A DNA stretch of 64,000 nt. Origin: Synechococcus sp. WH 5701. GTDB taxonomy: Bacteria > Cyanobacteriota > Cyanobacteriia > PCC-6307 > Cyanobiaceae. Below the pieces are notes generated by a model, which was given only the letters and a program-made list of their open reading frames with translations, made no database searches and was not told the origin of the DNA. The stretch spans positions 225,159-289,158 of the forward strand of contig NZ_CH724159.1 in the NCBI RefSeq assembly GCF_000153045.1, written 5' to 3'. A program made the translations under genes and the position numbers. Each line of letters begins with the position of its first letter. Positions within the stretch are counted from its first letter, which is position 1. This document shows positions 53,836 to 62,736 of this stretch, piece by piece.

Positions 53836-54480
53836 TCAGAGCAGGTAGAGAATCCCGTAGAGAATCAACCAGATTCCATCGACGAAGTGCCAGTAGAGCT
53901 CGGCGGCTTCTACGCCGAAGTGATGATCGGCCGTGAATCGCCCAGGGGTGCGGGCCTGCCACCAGACGATCAGGATCATCAGAGCCCCCAGCGACACGTG
54001 CAGCCCATGAAATCCCGTCAGGGCATAGAAGGTGCTGGCGTAGAGATTGTCGGTGAGGCCGAAGGGAAGGGAGAAGTACTCCACCATCTGGCCGCCCAGG
54101 AAGGCCAGGCCAAGGCCGGCGGTGATCAGCAACCAGAGGCGGCAGGCCCCGAGTTGGTCGTGGCGCAACTGCTTGGCCGCGCGATGAAAGGTGAAGCTGC
54201 TCAGCACCAGCAGCACGGTGTTGATCGTGGGCAGGATCAGCTCCAGCTCGTAAACCGCACCATCAGGCAAGGGATTCACGGCCCTGAAGGTCAGGTAGGC
54301 GGCGAAGAAGCCGGCAAAGGTCATTCCGTCGGCCACCAGGAAGGTGGCCAGGCCGAACATGCGGTGGTCGGGGTGGCCCTCCTCGGCCGAGCCGTGGGCC
54401 ATCGTCGCTGATCCCTCGGCCAGAGGCGCGGCAAGGGTGTCGGAGGGAGATTGATCCGAGCTTGGGGAGAAAGCTGTCAT
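53836..54480 (-). CDS. ctaE: Cytochrome c oxidase subunit III
   Basis: The 214-residue protein has five main helices. The helix-III-type FYALTGFHGLHVSLGALMI and the C-terminal VEAAELYWHFVDGIWLILY are hallmark motifs. It is a short form lacking the first two helices of the mitochondrial subunit, as is normal in cyanobacteria. Last gene of ctaC-ctaD-ctaE. Confidence 0.95.
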   Translation of the reverse strand: MTAFSPSSDQSPSDTLAAPLAEGSATMAHGSAEEGHPDHRMFGLATFLVADGMTFAGFFAAYLTFRAVNPLPDGAVYELELILPTINTVLLVLSSFTFHRAAKQLRHDQLGACRLWLLITAGLGLAFLGGQMVEYFSLPFGLTDNLYASTFYALTGFHGLHVSLGALMILIVWWQARTPGRFTADHHFGVEAAELYWHFVDGIWLILYGILYLL

Positions 54481-54569
54481 GGCGGCTCCTGGCGATGGAG
54501 GAGGAAATCAGGGACGACTGGAAACGAGGCTGGCCCGGGAGTCATCGCGACTACCGAGCCATGGAAAGG

Positions 54570-56240
54570 TCATTGACCGCTGGACCAGAGCTCGCGGCCG
54601 GTGGCTGCCCCGAGATCGATCTGGCCAGGAGGAATCCCATAGCCGTAGGGGTGTGTCACGAGGGGGGCTTCTCCTTTCCAGTTCTCCACCGGCGGCGGCG
54701 AACTGGTGAGCCACTCCGGCGTGAGGGCATTCCAGGGATTGTCACCAGCGACTCGGCCTGAGAAGGCACTCCAGAACACGTTGATCAGGAACGGCAGGGT
54801 GCTGAGCGCCATCAGCAGGGCGCCGACACTGCTGATCTGATTCACCAGAGTGAACTGGGGGTCGTATTCCGCCACCCGGCGGGGCATGCCGTTGAGACCG
54901 AGCCAGTGCTGGGGGGCAAAGCAGAGGTTGAAGCCGATGAAGGTGATCAGGAAGTGGAACCGACCGAGATCCTCATTCAGCATCCGGCCTGTGAATTTAG
55001 GGAACCAGTGGTAGATCGAGCCGAAGATCACGAACACGGTTCCGCCATACACCACGTAGTGGAAATGACCCACAACAAAGTAGGTGTCGTGCACGTGGAT
55101 GTCGAAGGGGACCTGGGCCAGTGCCACCCCGGTGATACCGCCGAAGACGAAGTGGACGATGAAGGCGCAGGAGAACAGCATCGCGCTGTTCAGGGCGATC
55201 TTGCCTCCCCAGAGGGTGGCCAGCCAGTTGAAGAACTTGATGCCGGTGGGCACGGCAATGAAGGCCGTGGCGATGGTGAAGAACAGGCGCATCCAGGGCG
55301 GTGTGGCACTGGTGAACATGTGATGAGCCCACACGATCAAGCCCAGGAAGACAATGGCCAGAATCGAATACACCATTGTGGTGTAGCCGAACAGGGGCTT
55401 GCGGGCGTGTACCGGCAGGATTTCACTCACCAGCCCGAAGGCCGGCAGCACCATGATGTATACGGCAGGGTGGGAGTAAAACCAGAACAGGTGCTGATAC
55501 ACCACCGCATTGCCGCCCAGAGCAGGGTTGAAGAAACCGGTGTGGGCAATGATGTCGAAGCTGAGCAGCACCAGGGTGCCCGCCAGGACCGGAGTGGAGA
55601 GCACCACCAGAATGCTGGTGCCGAGCATTGCCCAGCAGTACATCGGCAGCTGCATCATCTTGAGGCCCGGGCGACGCATCTTCAGGACCGTGGCGATGAA
55701 GTTGATGCCGCCGAAGATGGAACTGCCTCCCAGCAGGAGCACACTCAGAATCCAGACCACCTGACCGGCCGCCGGTGTGGTCAGACTCAAGGGTGGATAA
55801 GCCGTCCAACCTGATTGGGCCGCGCCGCCGATGAAGTAACTGGCGATCAGCAGGAATCCGGCTGGCGGGATCAGCCAGAAGGCCACAGCGTTGAGCCGCG
55901 GGAAAGCCATGTCGCGGGCACCGACATAGAACGGGATCAGATAGTTGCCGAAGGCACCGTTCACCACTGGCACGATCCAGAGGAAAATCATCACCGTGCC
56001 ATGGAGGGTCAGCACCTCGTTGTAGGTTTCCCGGCCAAGGAAATCCGAGATCGGGCTCACCAGCTCAACCCGGATCATCCCGGCCAGCGCCCCGCCGACG
56101 AGATAGAAGAAAAAGCCGGCCACCATGTATTGCAGGCCGATCACCTTGTGATCAAGGCTGAAGCTGAGGTAACGCAGCCAGCCCTCGGGCTGAAGCCCAG
56201 GCGGCGACGAACTGGTCTGGGGCGGAAGAGCGATGGTCAT
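54570..56240 (-). CDS. ctaD: Cytochrome c oxidase subunit I
   Basis: The 556-residue membrane protein has 12 helices. The heme-a/CuB ligands lie in FWFYSHPAVYIMVLPAFG, VWAHHMFTSATPPW and VVGHFHYVVYGG (histidine pairs for the binuclear centre and heme). The K-channel YSHPAVY tyrosine-histidine crosslink pair is present. It is the aa3-type terminal oxidase of the respiratory chain. Length and motifs are standard. Confidence 0.96.
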   Translation of the reverse strand: MTIALPPQTSSSPPGLQPEGWLRYLSFSLDHKVIGLQYMVAGFFFYLVGGALAGMIRVELVSPISDFLGRETYNEVLTLHGTVMIFLWIVPVVNGAFGNYLIPFYVGARDMAFPRLNAVAFWLIPPAGFLLIASYFIGGAAQSGWTAYPPLSLTTPAAGQVVWILSVLLLGGSSIFGGINFIATVLKMRRPGLKMMQLPMYCWAMLGTSILVVLSTPVLAGTLVLLSFDIIAHTGFFNPALGGNAVVYQHLFWFYSHPAVYIMVLPAFGLVSEILPVHARKPLFGYTTMVYSILAIVFLGLIVWAHHMFTSATPPWMRLFFTIATAFIAVPTGIKFFNWLATLWGGKIALNSAMLFSCAFIVHFVFGGITGVALAQVPFDIHVHDTYFVVGHFHYVVYGGTVFVIFGSIYHWFPKFTGRMLNEDLGRFHFLITFIGFNLCFAPQHWLGLNGMPRRVAEYDPQFTLVNQISSVGALLMALSTLPFLINVFWSAFSGRVAGDNPWNALTPEWLTSSPPPVENWKGEAPLVTHPYGYGIPPGQIDLGAATGRELWSSGQ

Positions 56241-56327
56241 GGAGGCGAGCGGGGTGCGTTGGGGAAGACTCAGGGGCTGGATGGCCGGATTCTGAGGGCC
56301 TCAGGCCCTCTCAGTGCGGCTGCTCGC

Positions 56328-57227
56328 TCAGCCGGTGGAGTTGGAGCCTGGGGCTATGGCCACGGTTGCGGTGTTGTTTTTCTCGAACCAGGTGGCGAAC
56401 TCATCGGGCTCATGCACCACCACCGTGGAGCGCATGCCGCCGTGGTAGGGGCCGCAGAGCTCAGCGCAGATGATCGGATAGCTGCCGGTTTTGGTCGGAG
56501 TGAACGTCAACAGGGTGGGCTGTCCGGGGATGACGTCCTGCTTGAGACGAAATTCGGGCACCCAGAAGGCATGGATCACATCGCGGGCCTCCATGCGCAG
56601 CTCCACCGGCTGGTCTTTCTGCACATGCAGCTCGCCGCTGGTGATGTCTCCCTGGGGATAATGGAAGAGGAAGGCGAACTGGAGCGCGGTGACTTCCACG
56701 GGGAGCGCTGCCCCAGGCGACACCTGGCCGGAACCGATCCCCCCCCAGATCCGCTTGGATGGCTCGGGGGGAGTGCCAAGAACTGAGGCCTGGATCACGG
56801 CACTGCCGCTGCCATCGTTCTCATTCGAAGCCATCATCGCCCCGTGCATGGCGTGGGGGTCGCTGAGGGGAACCATGCCGCCCATCCGGTCATAGATGTC
56901 GTAGCTGTAGATGCCCACGAACAGCACCACGATCGCTGGAATGGCGGTCCAGAAAATTTCCAGCTGCAGATTGCCCTCCACGGCCACACCGTCTCCGGAT
57001 TCACCTTCGCGGCGGCGAAAACGGATCAGACTGAACACCAGCAGCCCAAAAATCCCGATGAAAAGGATGCTGCCAATGCTGAAGAGAACCTTGAAGAGTT
57101 GGTCGTAAATCGGAGCATTCAGGCTTGCTGCCACCGGCAGCAGCTCGACATTCTGGCCAATCCAGAGGCCACTGAGCACAAGGGCCATTCCCACAACGAG
57201 GCTGAGAACGGCAGACGGGATCGGCAC
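56328..57227 (-). CDS. ctaC: Cytochrome c oxidase subunit II
   Basis: The 299-residue protein has two N-terminal helices and a CuA cupredoxin domain with the ligands in IICAELCGPYHGGM and the histidine of DVIHAFWVPEFRLKQD. A roughly 60-residue extra segment (GMVPLSDPHAMHGAMMASNE through GSGQVSPGAALPVE) precedes the cupredoxin fold. I use GTG 57227; a much longer in-frame start at 57386 gives an arginine-rich leader unlike family members. The mature domain faces the periplasm or lumen. First gene of the ctaCDE unit. Confidence 0.93.
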   Translation of the reverse strand: MPIPSAVLSLVVGMALVLSGLWIGQNVELLPVAASLNAPIYDQLFKVLFSIGSILFIGIFGLLVFSLIRFRRREGESGDGVAVEGNLQLEIFWTAIPAIVVLFVGIYSYDIYDRMGGMVPLSDPHAMHGAMMASNENDGSGSAVIQASVLGTPPEPSKRIWGGIGSGQVSPGAALPVEVTALQFAFLFHYPQGDITSGELHVQKDQPVELRMEARDVIHAFWVPEFRLKQDVIPGQPTLLTFTPTKTGSYPIICAELCGPYHGGMRSTVVVHEPDEFATWFEKNNTATVAIAPGSNSTG

Positions 57228-57427
57228 GACTGGGACAAAGCTCTCTCCACCATATGGGGATCGCCGGCACAGCGCTCGGGGTCGTCCCCAAGCTCTCGGT
57301 GTGCCGCGAAAACCTGTGCGGAACTCAGCACATGATGGCGAGTCGTTGCGGATCGGCCCTGCACGGACACGTGCGTGCTTCCCCACAACCGAACGGCATC
57401 ACCGGCCGTGATCGCTAGCTTTCCCCC
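57228..57427. promoter_or_regulatory. Divergent control region, ctaC and ctaA
   Basis: About 200 bases between the oxidase-structure operon and the heme-A operon must contain both promoters. No clear operator or -10/-35 pair can be named by eye. Confidence 0.4.
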
Positions 57428-58432
57428 ATGCAATCCGCCCGCCTCACCACTCTCCTGACCTCCCATCTGGTGGTGGCGCTGATCGCTCTTGTGGGCATCG
57501 GCGGCGCCACCAGGGTCATGGAAGCCGGTCTGGCCTGCCCCGACTGGCCCCTCTGCTACGGCACCTTTCTGCCGGGTCGTCAGATGAATCTGCAGGTGTT
57601 CCTGGAGTGGTTCCACCGGCTGGATGCCTTTCTTGTCGGTCTGGCGCTCGTGGCCCTTCAGCTGGTGGTGCTCAGGCGTCCCGCCAGCCGGCGTCCGGCC
57701 TGGCTGATTGCCGCCAGCGCCGCAGCCCTTGGTCTGGTGGCCCTCCAGGGGGTGCTCGGTGCTCTCACGGTCACCCAGCTGCTCCGTTTCGATGTGGTCA
57801 CGGCCCATCTCTCCACCGCCCTGGTGCTGGTCGCCCTGGTGAGTGCCATCCACCAAGGGCTGGCCGAACCTGAACGACAGGCCCTCTCGGCCGTGTCCCA
57901 GTCCGTCATGTCCCAGCCTGGCGCCGCCAAGGTTCTCGACCCGCTCGGTGCTTCGCCTCTGGCCTGGCTGAGGCGGCATGGCTGGTGGCTGGCCTCGGCC
58001 GTCACCGCTCTGGCGGTCTTCGTCCAGGCGGTCAGCGGTGCCCTGATGGCCACCCAGTGGGCCTCCGGCAGCTGCCTGAAGTCAGGGGTGGCCTGCAGCT
58101 GGCTGGCCTTGCACCGTCACCTGGCCACGCCGGTGGCCGCTGCGGTCGTGGTGCTGGCGATTGCCCATCTGCTGGTGAGCCAGAAACGGGCCCGTCAAGG
58201 TTCCTATGCCCTGGCGGCGCTGCTTTTGGTGTGCCTGCAGATCGCCCTCGGGGTGCTCACCCTTCGCCTCTCCCTCGCGGTGCCGTTGGTCACCGTGGCC
58301 CACCAGCTCACGGCGGCCCTGCTGGTGGCCGTACTCAGTGCCCTGGCCATGCGCCACCGGCCGATCTCCCTTTCCGCAGCGATCTCCCCCGTTCAGCTCC
58401 AGACCCCCCGCCTCGAGTCCTGCCATGGTTAG
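57428..58432 (+). CDS. ctaA: Heme A synthase
   Basis: The 334-residue protein has eight helices. [20 protein letters not shown] (near residue 25, with the conserved cysteine pair) and heme-ligand histidines in [28 protein letters not shown] and AHQLTAALL are visible. It oxidises heme O to heme A for the oxidase. The stop overlaps the ctaB ATG by eight bases. Confidence 0.94.
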   Translation: MQSARLTTLLTSHLVVALIALVGIGGATRVMEAGLACPDWPLCYGTFLPGRQMNLQVFLEWFHRLDAFLVGLALVALQLVVLRRPASRRPAWLIAASAAALGLVALQGVLGALTVTQLLRFDVVTAHLSTALVLVALVSAIHQGLAEPERQALSAVSQSVMSQPGAAKVLDPLGASPLAWLRRHGWWLASAVTALAVFVQAVSGALMATQWASGSCLKSGVACSWLALHRHLATPVAAAVVVLAIAHLLVSQKRARQGSYALAALLLVCLQIALGVLTLRLSLAVPLVTVAHQLTAALLVAVLSALAMRHRPISLSAAISPVQLQTPRLESCHG

Positions 58433-59423
58433 CGCCACCAGCCTCAGCCCCCAGCTCAGCAGCCGCGACCAGGTGGTTCCTTCCCGCTCCAAGGTGCGGC
58501 TGCCCCCCTGGCTCGAAATCGCCAAACCAAGGCTGATTCCCCTGCTCCTGGCCACAACCCTTGGGGGGATGGCCCTTTCTGAGGGCTGGCCGATGACGGC
58601 ACCTCGCCTGGCCTGCACCCTCGGCGGCGGCGCCCTGGCCTCCGCGGCCGCCGGAGTGCTCAATTGCCTCTGGGAGCAGGAGCTCGATGGGCGCATGGTG
58701 CGCACCAGCGGCCGCGCCCTCCCCTCAGGTCGGCTTTCGGCCGGCACCGCCTTCGCCGTGGCGGTCTCCCTCACCTGTGCGGCTGCCCTACTGCTGGTGA
58801 GCGGCGTCAACTGCCTCGCTGCCGCGCTTTCCCTGCTGGGCCTCTGCAGCTACGTGTTGCTCTACACCGCCCTGCTCAAGCCCCGCACCACCCAGAACAT
58901 CGTCATCGGCGGCGTGGCTGGAGCAATCCCCCCCCTGGTGGGCGCCGCTGCGGCCACCGGCCATGTGGGCCTGGGCGGCTGGTGGCTGTTCGGGCTGGTG
59001 ATGCTCTGGACACCCGCCCACTTCTGGGCGCTGGCCCTGCTGCTCAAGGAGGACTACCGCTCGGTCGGTATTCCGATGCTGCCGGTGGTGAAAGGAACCG
59101 AGGTGACCGCCGAGGCCATCGGCCATTACGCCCGGGCCACCGTGCTGGTGAGCCTGCTGGGGGTGCTGGCCCTCCCCACTGGTGGCTGGCTCTACGGCCT
59201 GCTGGTCATTCCCTTCAATGCCAGGCTGCTGCAGATGGCCCACACGCTGGGCCTCAATCCCGATGAGGTGGCCCCGGCCCGGGGATTGTTCCGCTGGTCG
59301 ATCCTCTATCTCTTCGGCATCTGCCTGCTGCTGCTGCTGGCCAGGCTTCCCGGTGCTGAGATCTTCAGCCTCCAGACCGGCGAATTGCTGGCTGAGCTCA
59401 ATCTCCCCTCCCCCGCTTTCTAG
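58425..59423 (+). CDS. ctaB: Protoheme IX farnesyltransferase
   Basis: The 332-residue UbiA-fold enzyme has [21 protein letters not shown] (first aspartate motif, modified, near 80) and [19 protein letters not shown] (second motif, near 195). About eight to nine helices are seen. It adds a farnesyl group to heme B to make heme O. ATG 58425 is chosen for the coupling with ctaA. The ABC exporter follows after ~50 bases. Confidence 0.94.
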   Translation: MVSATSLSPQLSSRDQVVPSRSKVRLPPWLEIAKPRLIPLLLATTLGGMALSEGWPMTAPRLACTLGGGALASAAAGVLNCLWEQELDGRMVRTSGRALPSGRLSAGTAFAVAVSLTCAAALLLVSGVNCLAAALSLLGLCSYVLLYTALLKPRTTQNIVIGGVAGAIPPLVGAAAATGHVGLGGWWLFGLVMLWTPAHFWALALLLKEDYRSVGIPMLPVVKGTEVTAEAIGHYARATVLVSLLGVLALPTGGWLYGLLVIPFNARLLQMAHTLGLNPDEVAPARGLFRWSILYLFGICLLLLLARLPGAEIFSLQTGELLAELNLPSPAF

Positions 59424-59475
59424 ATTGCAAGCGTCCATTGGCCGGGCAGGAGTGTCAGCAGCGCAGCCAGAAGCC

Positions 59476-60483
59476 ATGATCCAGCTGGATCAGATCAGCA
59501 AGACGTACGGGCCGGTCACGGCCCTCGATGGCCTCAACCTGCGTGTTCCGGCCGGCAGCCTCTATGGCCTGCTCGGACCCAACGGGGCTGGCAAGACCAC
59601 GGCCCTGCGCATCCTCTGCACCCTGCTGGCCCCGGATACCGGTGGTGTTCGCGTGGCTGGGCTCGATGCTCTGCAGCAGCCCCGCCAGGTGCGGGAGCGA
59701 CTGGGCTACGTGGCCCAGGAGGTGGCCATCGACAAGATCCTCACTGGTCGGGAGATGCTGCGCCTCCAGGGCGCCCTGTATCACCTGGCTACGCCTCACC
59801 TGCGTCAGCGGATCGACGAACTGATCCAGCTGCTGGGCATGGGTGGGTGGATCGACCGTCGCTGCGGCACCTATTCCGGAGGCATGCGTCGCCGCCTGGA
59901 TCTTGCCAGCGGCCTGCTACACCAGCCCTCGGTGCTGGTGCTGGATGAACCCACCGTGGGGCTCGACATCGAAAGCCGAGCCGTGATCTGGCAGGTGCTG
60001 AGGCAGCTGCGAGACGCCGGCACCACGGTGCTGCTCAGCAGCCATTACCTGGAGGAGATCGATGCCCTCGCCGACCGGCTGGCGATCCTCGACGGGGGCC
60101 GGGTGATCGCCGAGGGCAGCCCCAGCGAGCTCAAGCGCGCTCTTGGAGGTGATCGCGTCACCCTGCGGGTGCGTGAATTCAGTGATGAGTCGGAGTCAGC
60201 CCGGGTTCAGCAGGTGCTCCAGGGCTGCCCGGGCGTGCGCCAGGTGGTGGTGAACCGCGCTCAGGGCCATTCCCTCAACCTGGTGGTGGATGGGGAGGCC
60301 GTGATCGATCAGCTGCGTCGTCAGCTGAGTGAGGCTCAGCTGCCCGTGTTCTCCATGTCCCAGAGCCGTCCCAGCCTCGACGACGTCTACCTCCAGGCCA
60401 CCGGCCGTACGTTGATGGATGCCGAACTGGAGGTGGTCGGCAGCCGTGATCCCAAGGCCGAGCGCAAACAGGCCATGCGCTGA
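59476..60483 (+). CDS. ABC exporter ATPase, DrrA type
   Basis: The 335-residue protein has Walker A GPNGAGKTTALRIL (about 36-49), signature TYSGGMRRRLDLASGLLH, Walker B VLVLDEPTVGLDI, H-loop SSHYLEE and a C-terminal ~90-residue domain typical of DrrA-like exporters. It works with the next gene's permease. Its place directly after ctaAB is regular in cyanobacteria; heme or quinone-related export has not been shown. Confidence 0.93.
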   Translation: MIQLDQISKTYGPVTALDGLNLRVPAGSLYGLLGPNGAGKTTALRILCTLLAPDTGGVRVAGLDALQQPRQVRERLGYVAQEVAIDKILTGREMLRLQGALYHLATPHLRQRIDELIQLLGMGGWIDRRCGTYSGGMRRRLDLASGLLHQPSVLVLDEPTVGLDIESRAVIWQVLRQLRDAGTTVLLSSHYLEEIDALADRLAILDGGRVIAEGSPSELKRALGGDRVTLRVREFSDESESARVQQVLQGCPGVRQVVVNRAQGHSLNLVVDGEAVIDQLRRQLSEAQLPVFSMSQSRPSLDDVYLQATGRTLMDAELEVVGSRDPKAERKQAMR

Positions 60484-60543
60484 GTTCCCTGTCGTGATGT
60501 CCCGCCCGATCTCCTGCCCTCCCGCTTCTCCCGTCCCCCGGCC

Positions 60544-61416
60544 ATGACCAGCGCCTCGCCCCTGACGCTCAACGCCGCACCGCCCGATCAGGTCCCGGCT
60601 CAGCGTTCCGCCTTCGCGGACCTCTGCCAGGAGACGCTGGCCCTCACCCGCCGGCTGTTCCTTCAGTTGGCTCGGCGCCCCTCCACCCTGGTGGCTGGCG
60701 TGCTGCAGCCATTGATCTGGCTGGTGCTGTTCGGGGCGCTCTTCGCCAAGGCGCCGGAGGGCCTGCTGCCGGATGGCATGAGCTACGGCCGCTTCCTGGG
60801 GGCAGGGGTGATCGTGTTCACCGCCTTCAGTGCGGCCCTCAACGCCGGCCTGCCGGTGATGTTCGACCGGGAATTCGGCTTCCTCAACCGGCTGCTGGTG
60901 GCCCCCTTGCGCTCGCGCAGCTCGATCGTGCTGGCCTCGGTCCTCTACATCACCAGCCTCAGCCTGATCCAGAGCCTGGCAATCATGGTCACTGCAGCCC
61001 TGCTGGGATATGGCTGGCCGGGAGGCGCCGGTTTGCTGCTGGTGTTGGTGACCCTGCTGCTGCTGGTCTTTGCTGTGACCGCCCTCAGCCTGGGGCTGGC
61101 CTTCGCCCTGCCGGGGCACATCGAGTTGATCGCGGTGATCTTCGTCGCCAACCTGCCTCTGCTGTTCGCCAGTACCGCGCTGGCACCGATTTCCTTCATG
61201 CCCACCTGGCTGGGCTGGCTTGCGGCCCTGAATCCACTTACCTTCGCCATAGAACCCATTCGCGCTGCCTACGCCGGCAGCTTCTCCCTTCAGGCCGTTG
61301 TGCTCGAAGCTCCCTACGGGGATCTCACCGGCCTGACCTGCCTGGGAATACTCGCCGCCCTCGCCATCGGCCTCTTTCTCCTGATCCGGCCTCTGTTGGA
61401 TCGCAAACTCAGTTGA
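60544..61416 (+). CDS. ABC-2 type permease
   Basis: The 290-residue protein has six helices with the ABC-2 pattern FDREFGFLNRLLVAPLRSRSSIV (about 108-130) and FASTALAPISFMPTWLGWLAALNPLTF near the end. It forms the membrane channel for the preceding DrrA-like ATPase, 60 bases upstream. The substrate is unknown. The stop overlaps the TTG start of the next gene. Confidence 0.92.
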   Translation: MTSASPLTLNAAPPDQVPAQRSAFADLCQETLALTRRLFLQLARRPSTLVAGVLQPLIWLVLFGALFAKAPEGLLPDGMSYGRFLGAGVIVFTAFSAALNAGLPVMFDREFGFLNRLLVAPLRSRSSIVLASVLYITSLSLIQSLAIMVTAALLGYGWPGGAGLLLVLVTLLLLVFAVTALSLGLAFALPGHIELIAVIFVANLPLLFASTALAPISFMPTWLGWLAALNPLTFAIEPIRAAYAGSFSLQAVVLEAPYGDLTGLTCLGILAALAIGLFLLIRPLLDRKLS

Positions 61417-62726
61417 GTCTCTCCGTGTCCACCACCCATCCCCTCCTTGCTGCTGACCCGATGTCCCATGGCAGCTCAAGGCTCTCTCCGCAGGACCTGC
61501 TCCAGGCTCTGGAGCAGCGGGATGGTGCCCTGCTCGCGGCCCACTCCCTGCGCTGGGCCCACCGCCATGGGGTTGAAGCGCTGGAGTGCCTGATCCAGGG
61601 CCAGGCTATCGATGAGACGGCACGGCTCTGGTGGCGCGAACAACTGGTGCGTCCAACCCCGGCGGCCGTTGTTGCCACCGAAGCTCTCCATGGTTCCAGG
61701 CCTGAAGGGGGTGCCACGATCTCCCCGGCGATGGAGCCGTTGCTCACCCCTCCCGTGCTGGAGGATTCCGTCCCCCTGCCCGCAGAGTGGCTGGTGCCGA
61801 CCGGCCTTGACCAGCCGGTTGAGCCTGAGTCCGAGCCCGCGGTAGCCGGTGACGACGGGGAAACCGTTCAGCCTGAGCCCAAGGACGTGGCAGTCGTCGA
61901 ACCTGCTGCTTTTGAGCCTGTCGCCTTTGACGAGGCTGCTCCTGAGCCGGCAGTTGCTTCGGTCACTGAGCCGTTGCCCCCCCTGGCGGAAGCTTTCGGC
62001 CCGATTCCCGGCCTCGAACCGCTGCCCAGTTTCAACGTGCAGGCCATCTTCACGATGCAGTCGGAGTTGGCGGAGAAGCCCCTGGCTCCCCCGATCGTTC
62101 CGCCGCTGATGGCCCCGCCCGCGGAGCTGCAACTGGAGGCCTTTCCGCCGGTGGAGGCTAAACCCCTGTCTGTATCCCAGACTCAACTCCAGGAGGAGGC
62201 TCCAACCGAGGCTTTCGCCATTCCGGCTGATCCCACTCCGGCGGAAGCGGCCCCTGAAAAGCCCGCTGGGCCTCGGCGCAATCCCTTCTCCCGCCTGCGC
62301 GGCCTGTTCAAGGACTGCGTCGAGGAGGTGGTCAGCACCTTTGGCAACGAGGAGGAGGAGGAGTCCTTGATGCCCCAGGAACCTGCGGCTGCCTCAGCCC
62401 AGACTCCGCGGCTGAGCGAGTACCAGGCTGTCCCTGGGGCCTTTACACCTCCTGACCCGCTGGTGGATTCCTTCCCTGCCCAGCAGCCTGCTTCCCGGGG
62501 CCCGATCGCTCCGCCTCCCTTCGCGCTGCAGCAGCCGCCTCAGCCCACCCGGCAGGCCCAGCGGCGGGGCCGTAACGAATCCGGCAGCGCCGCAGGCCGC
62601 GGTGCTCGGGCGAACCGGCCGTCGACTTCATCGCCCGCGCCCGCTCCCAGTCATCCCGCCCTCGACTCGCTGCGTTCCTGGCTGCCGGACACTCTTGAGC
62701 AGGACGACCATCGTCAGGCCTCCTGA
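61413..62726 (+). CDS. Proline/alanine/glutamate-rich protein of unknown function
   Basis: The protein has about 437 residues from the overlapping TTG, or about 421 from ATG 61461, which may be preferred since it opens into the ordered part. Residues ~20-85 look globular and helical (SPQDLLQALEQRDGALLAAH...HRHGVEALECLIQGQ). Then about 300 residues are disordered and rich in P, E, A. A conserved-looking block RRNPFSRLRGLFKDCVEEVV lies near residue 288. It ends with DSLRSWLPDTLEQDD. No signal peptide or membrane helix is present. Coupled to the ABC permease; role unknown. Confidence 0.65.
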   Translation: MSLSVSTTHPLLAADPMSHGSSRLSPQDLLQALEQRDGALLAAHSLRWAHRHGVEALECLIQGQAIDETARLWWREQLVRPTPAAVVATEALHGSRPEGGATISPAMEPLLTPPVLEDSVPLPAEWLVPTGLDQPVEPESEPAVAGDDGETVQPEPKDVAVVEPAAFEPVAFDEAAPEPAVASVTEPLPPLAEAFGPIPGLEPLPSFNVQAIFTMQSELAEKPLAPPIVPPLMAPPAELQLEAFPPVEAKPLSVSQTQLQEEAPTEAFAIPADPTPAEAAPEKPAGPRRNPFSRLRGLFKDCVEEVVSTFGNEEEEESLMPQEPAAASAQTPRLSEYQAVPGAFTPPDPLVDSFPAQQPASRGPIAPPPFALQQPPQPTRQAQRRGRNESGSAAGRGARANRPSTSSPAPAPSHPALDSLRSWLPDTLEQDDHRQAS

Positions 62727-62736
62727 GGCCCTGACC

